DNA from: Bacteroidales bacterium
Lineage (GTDB): Bacteria; Bacteroidota; Bacteroidia; Bacteroidales; JAADGE01
Direction of reading: 5' to 3'
Assembly: GCA_024762915.1 (NCBI GenBank)
Contig: JANTGL010000151.1
Location: 1 to 6,597 of the forward strand
DNA: 6,597 nt
The notes beneath the pieces were generated by a model. The model was not told the origin of the DNA. It searched no databases and worked only from the letters and a program-made list of their open reading frames with translations. Positions 6,280 to 6,597 of the stretch are shown here, one piece after another. The translations under genes were made by a program, and so were the position numbers. Numbering within the stretch: the first letter of the stretch is position 1; each line of letters starts with the position of its first letter.

Positions 6280-6597
6280 TTATTTATATGCTGATGAAAT
6301 ATTTTTTGCAACTTCTTCTAATACTTTGGTTTCCGCATCGGTATATTTTCCTTTTGAAAGCGATTCTAAAACATCGGCATGCTTGGTTTTTAAGAAATCT
6401 AAGTATTCTTTTTCAAAATCACTCACTTTATCTTCGGGAACATCACGTAATAAACCTTTTGTACCGGCAAAAATAATAGCTGTTTGATCTTCGACTTTGA
6501 AAGGGTCAAATTGTTTTTGTTTCAGAATTTCAACATTTCGTCTTCCTTTTTCCAATACCGATAAAGTTGTTGCATCCAAATCGGAACCGAATTTTGA
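6280..6597 (-). CDS. atpA: ATP synthase F1 alpha subunit, C-terminal end (5' part outside window)
   Basis: 105 residues are visible, read from the window edge to TAA at 6282-6280. The opening SKFGSDLDATTLSVLEKGRR is the start of the alpha-subunit C-terminal helical domain, followed by EILKQKQFDPFKVEDQ, AIIFAGTKGLLRDVP and FEKEYLDFLKTKH, all characteristic of AtpA and not of AtpD. The nucleotide-binding domain lies beyond the window. Alpha subunits form the F1 head with beta. The tail (residues 79-105, SLSKGKYTDAETKVLEEVAK and on) ends normally, so the gene is not truncated by the genes that follow. In most bacteria atpG would come next; here the acyl-CoA-binding protein gene does. Confidence 0.96.
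   Translation of the reverse strand, partial: SKFGSDLDATTLSVLEKGRRNVEILKQKQFDPFKVEDQTAIIFAGTKGLLRDVPEDKVSDFEKEYLDFLKTKHADVLESLSKGKYTDAETKVLEEVAKNISSAYK

Noticed and set aside
6288..6476. 62-codon open frame on the + strand inside atpA
   Set aside because: It is the complement of a well-conserved atpA coding region. The same reasoning removes the open frames at 72-320 (-) and 3068-3265 (-).
6280..6597. A separate 99-residue protein, or a broken atpA
   Set aside because: The frame is open to the window edge and all of the visible sequence matches the normal C-terminal domain of AtpA, so it is the end of an intact gene cut by the window.

Overview
This 6.6 kb window is AT-rich chromosomal DNA, most likely from a member of the Bacteroidota. 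Three things point there. The protein sequences of the housekeeping genes look like that group, with a lysine-, asparagine- and isoleucine-rich composition. The start codons lack Shine-Dalgarno sequences. The tRNA gene has an upstream box that fits the Bacteroidota promoter pattern (TTTG, then TAnnTTTG). No insertion sequence, phage gene, CRISPR array or obviously foreign segment was seen.

Layout, left to right. (1) The 3' three quarters of umuC, a Y-family DNA polymerase, runs on the + strand and enters from outside the window. (2) folK (folate synthesis) lies on the - strand, and its 3' end overlaps the 3' end of umuC by 38 bp. (3) A compact tRNA-Gln(TTG) unit follows on the + strand, with its own promoter box and an intrinsic terminator. 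(4) A two-gene + strand unit encodes an unrecognised lipoprotein and an unrecognised secreted protein with four cysteines. (5) A perfect 10-bp hairpin with a T-run sits only a few bases before the start codon of waaA, the Kdo transferase of lipid A/LPS synthesis. (6) Convergent with waaA, the - strand carries the end of the ATP synthase operon, in transcription order atpA (3' end only), an acyl-CoA-binding protein gene, a gene for a small exported protein, and atpG.

The most unusual feature is the ATP synthase block. In most bacteria atpG directly follows atpA. Here two complete, intact genes sit between them with gaps of only 5, 5 and 10 bp, so they are almost certainly co-transcribed with the F1 alpha and gamma subunits. 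One is an 82-residue acyl-CoA-binding protein, a family best known from eukaryotes. The other is a 203-residue protein with a signal peptide and a repeat-like N-terminal motif that resembles exported proteins of Bacteroidota. All other genes look ordinary and intact. Genes cut by the window edges are umuC (5' end missing) and atpA (5' end missing).
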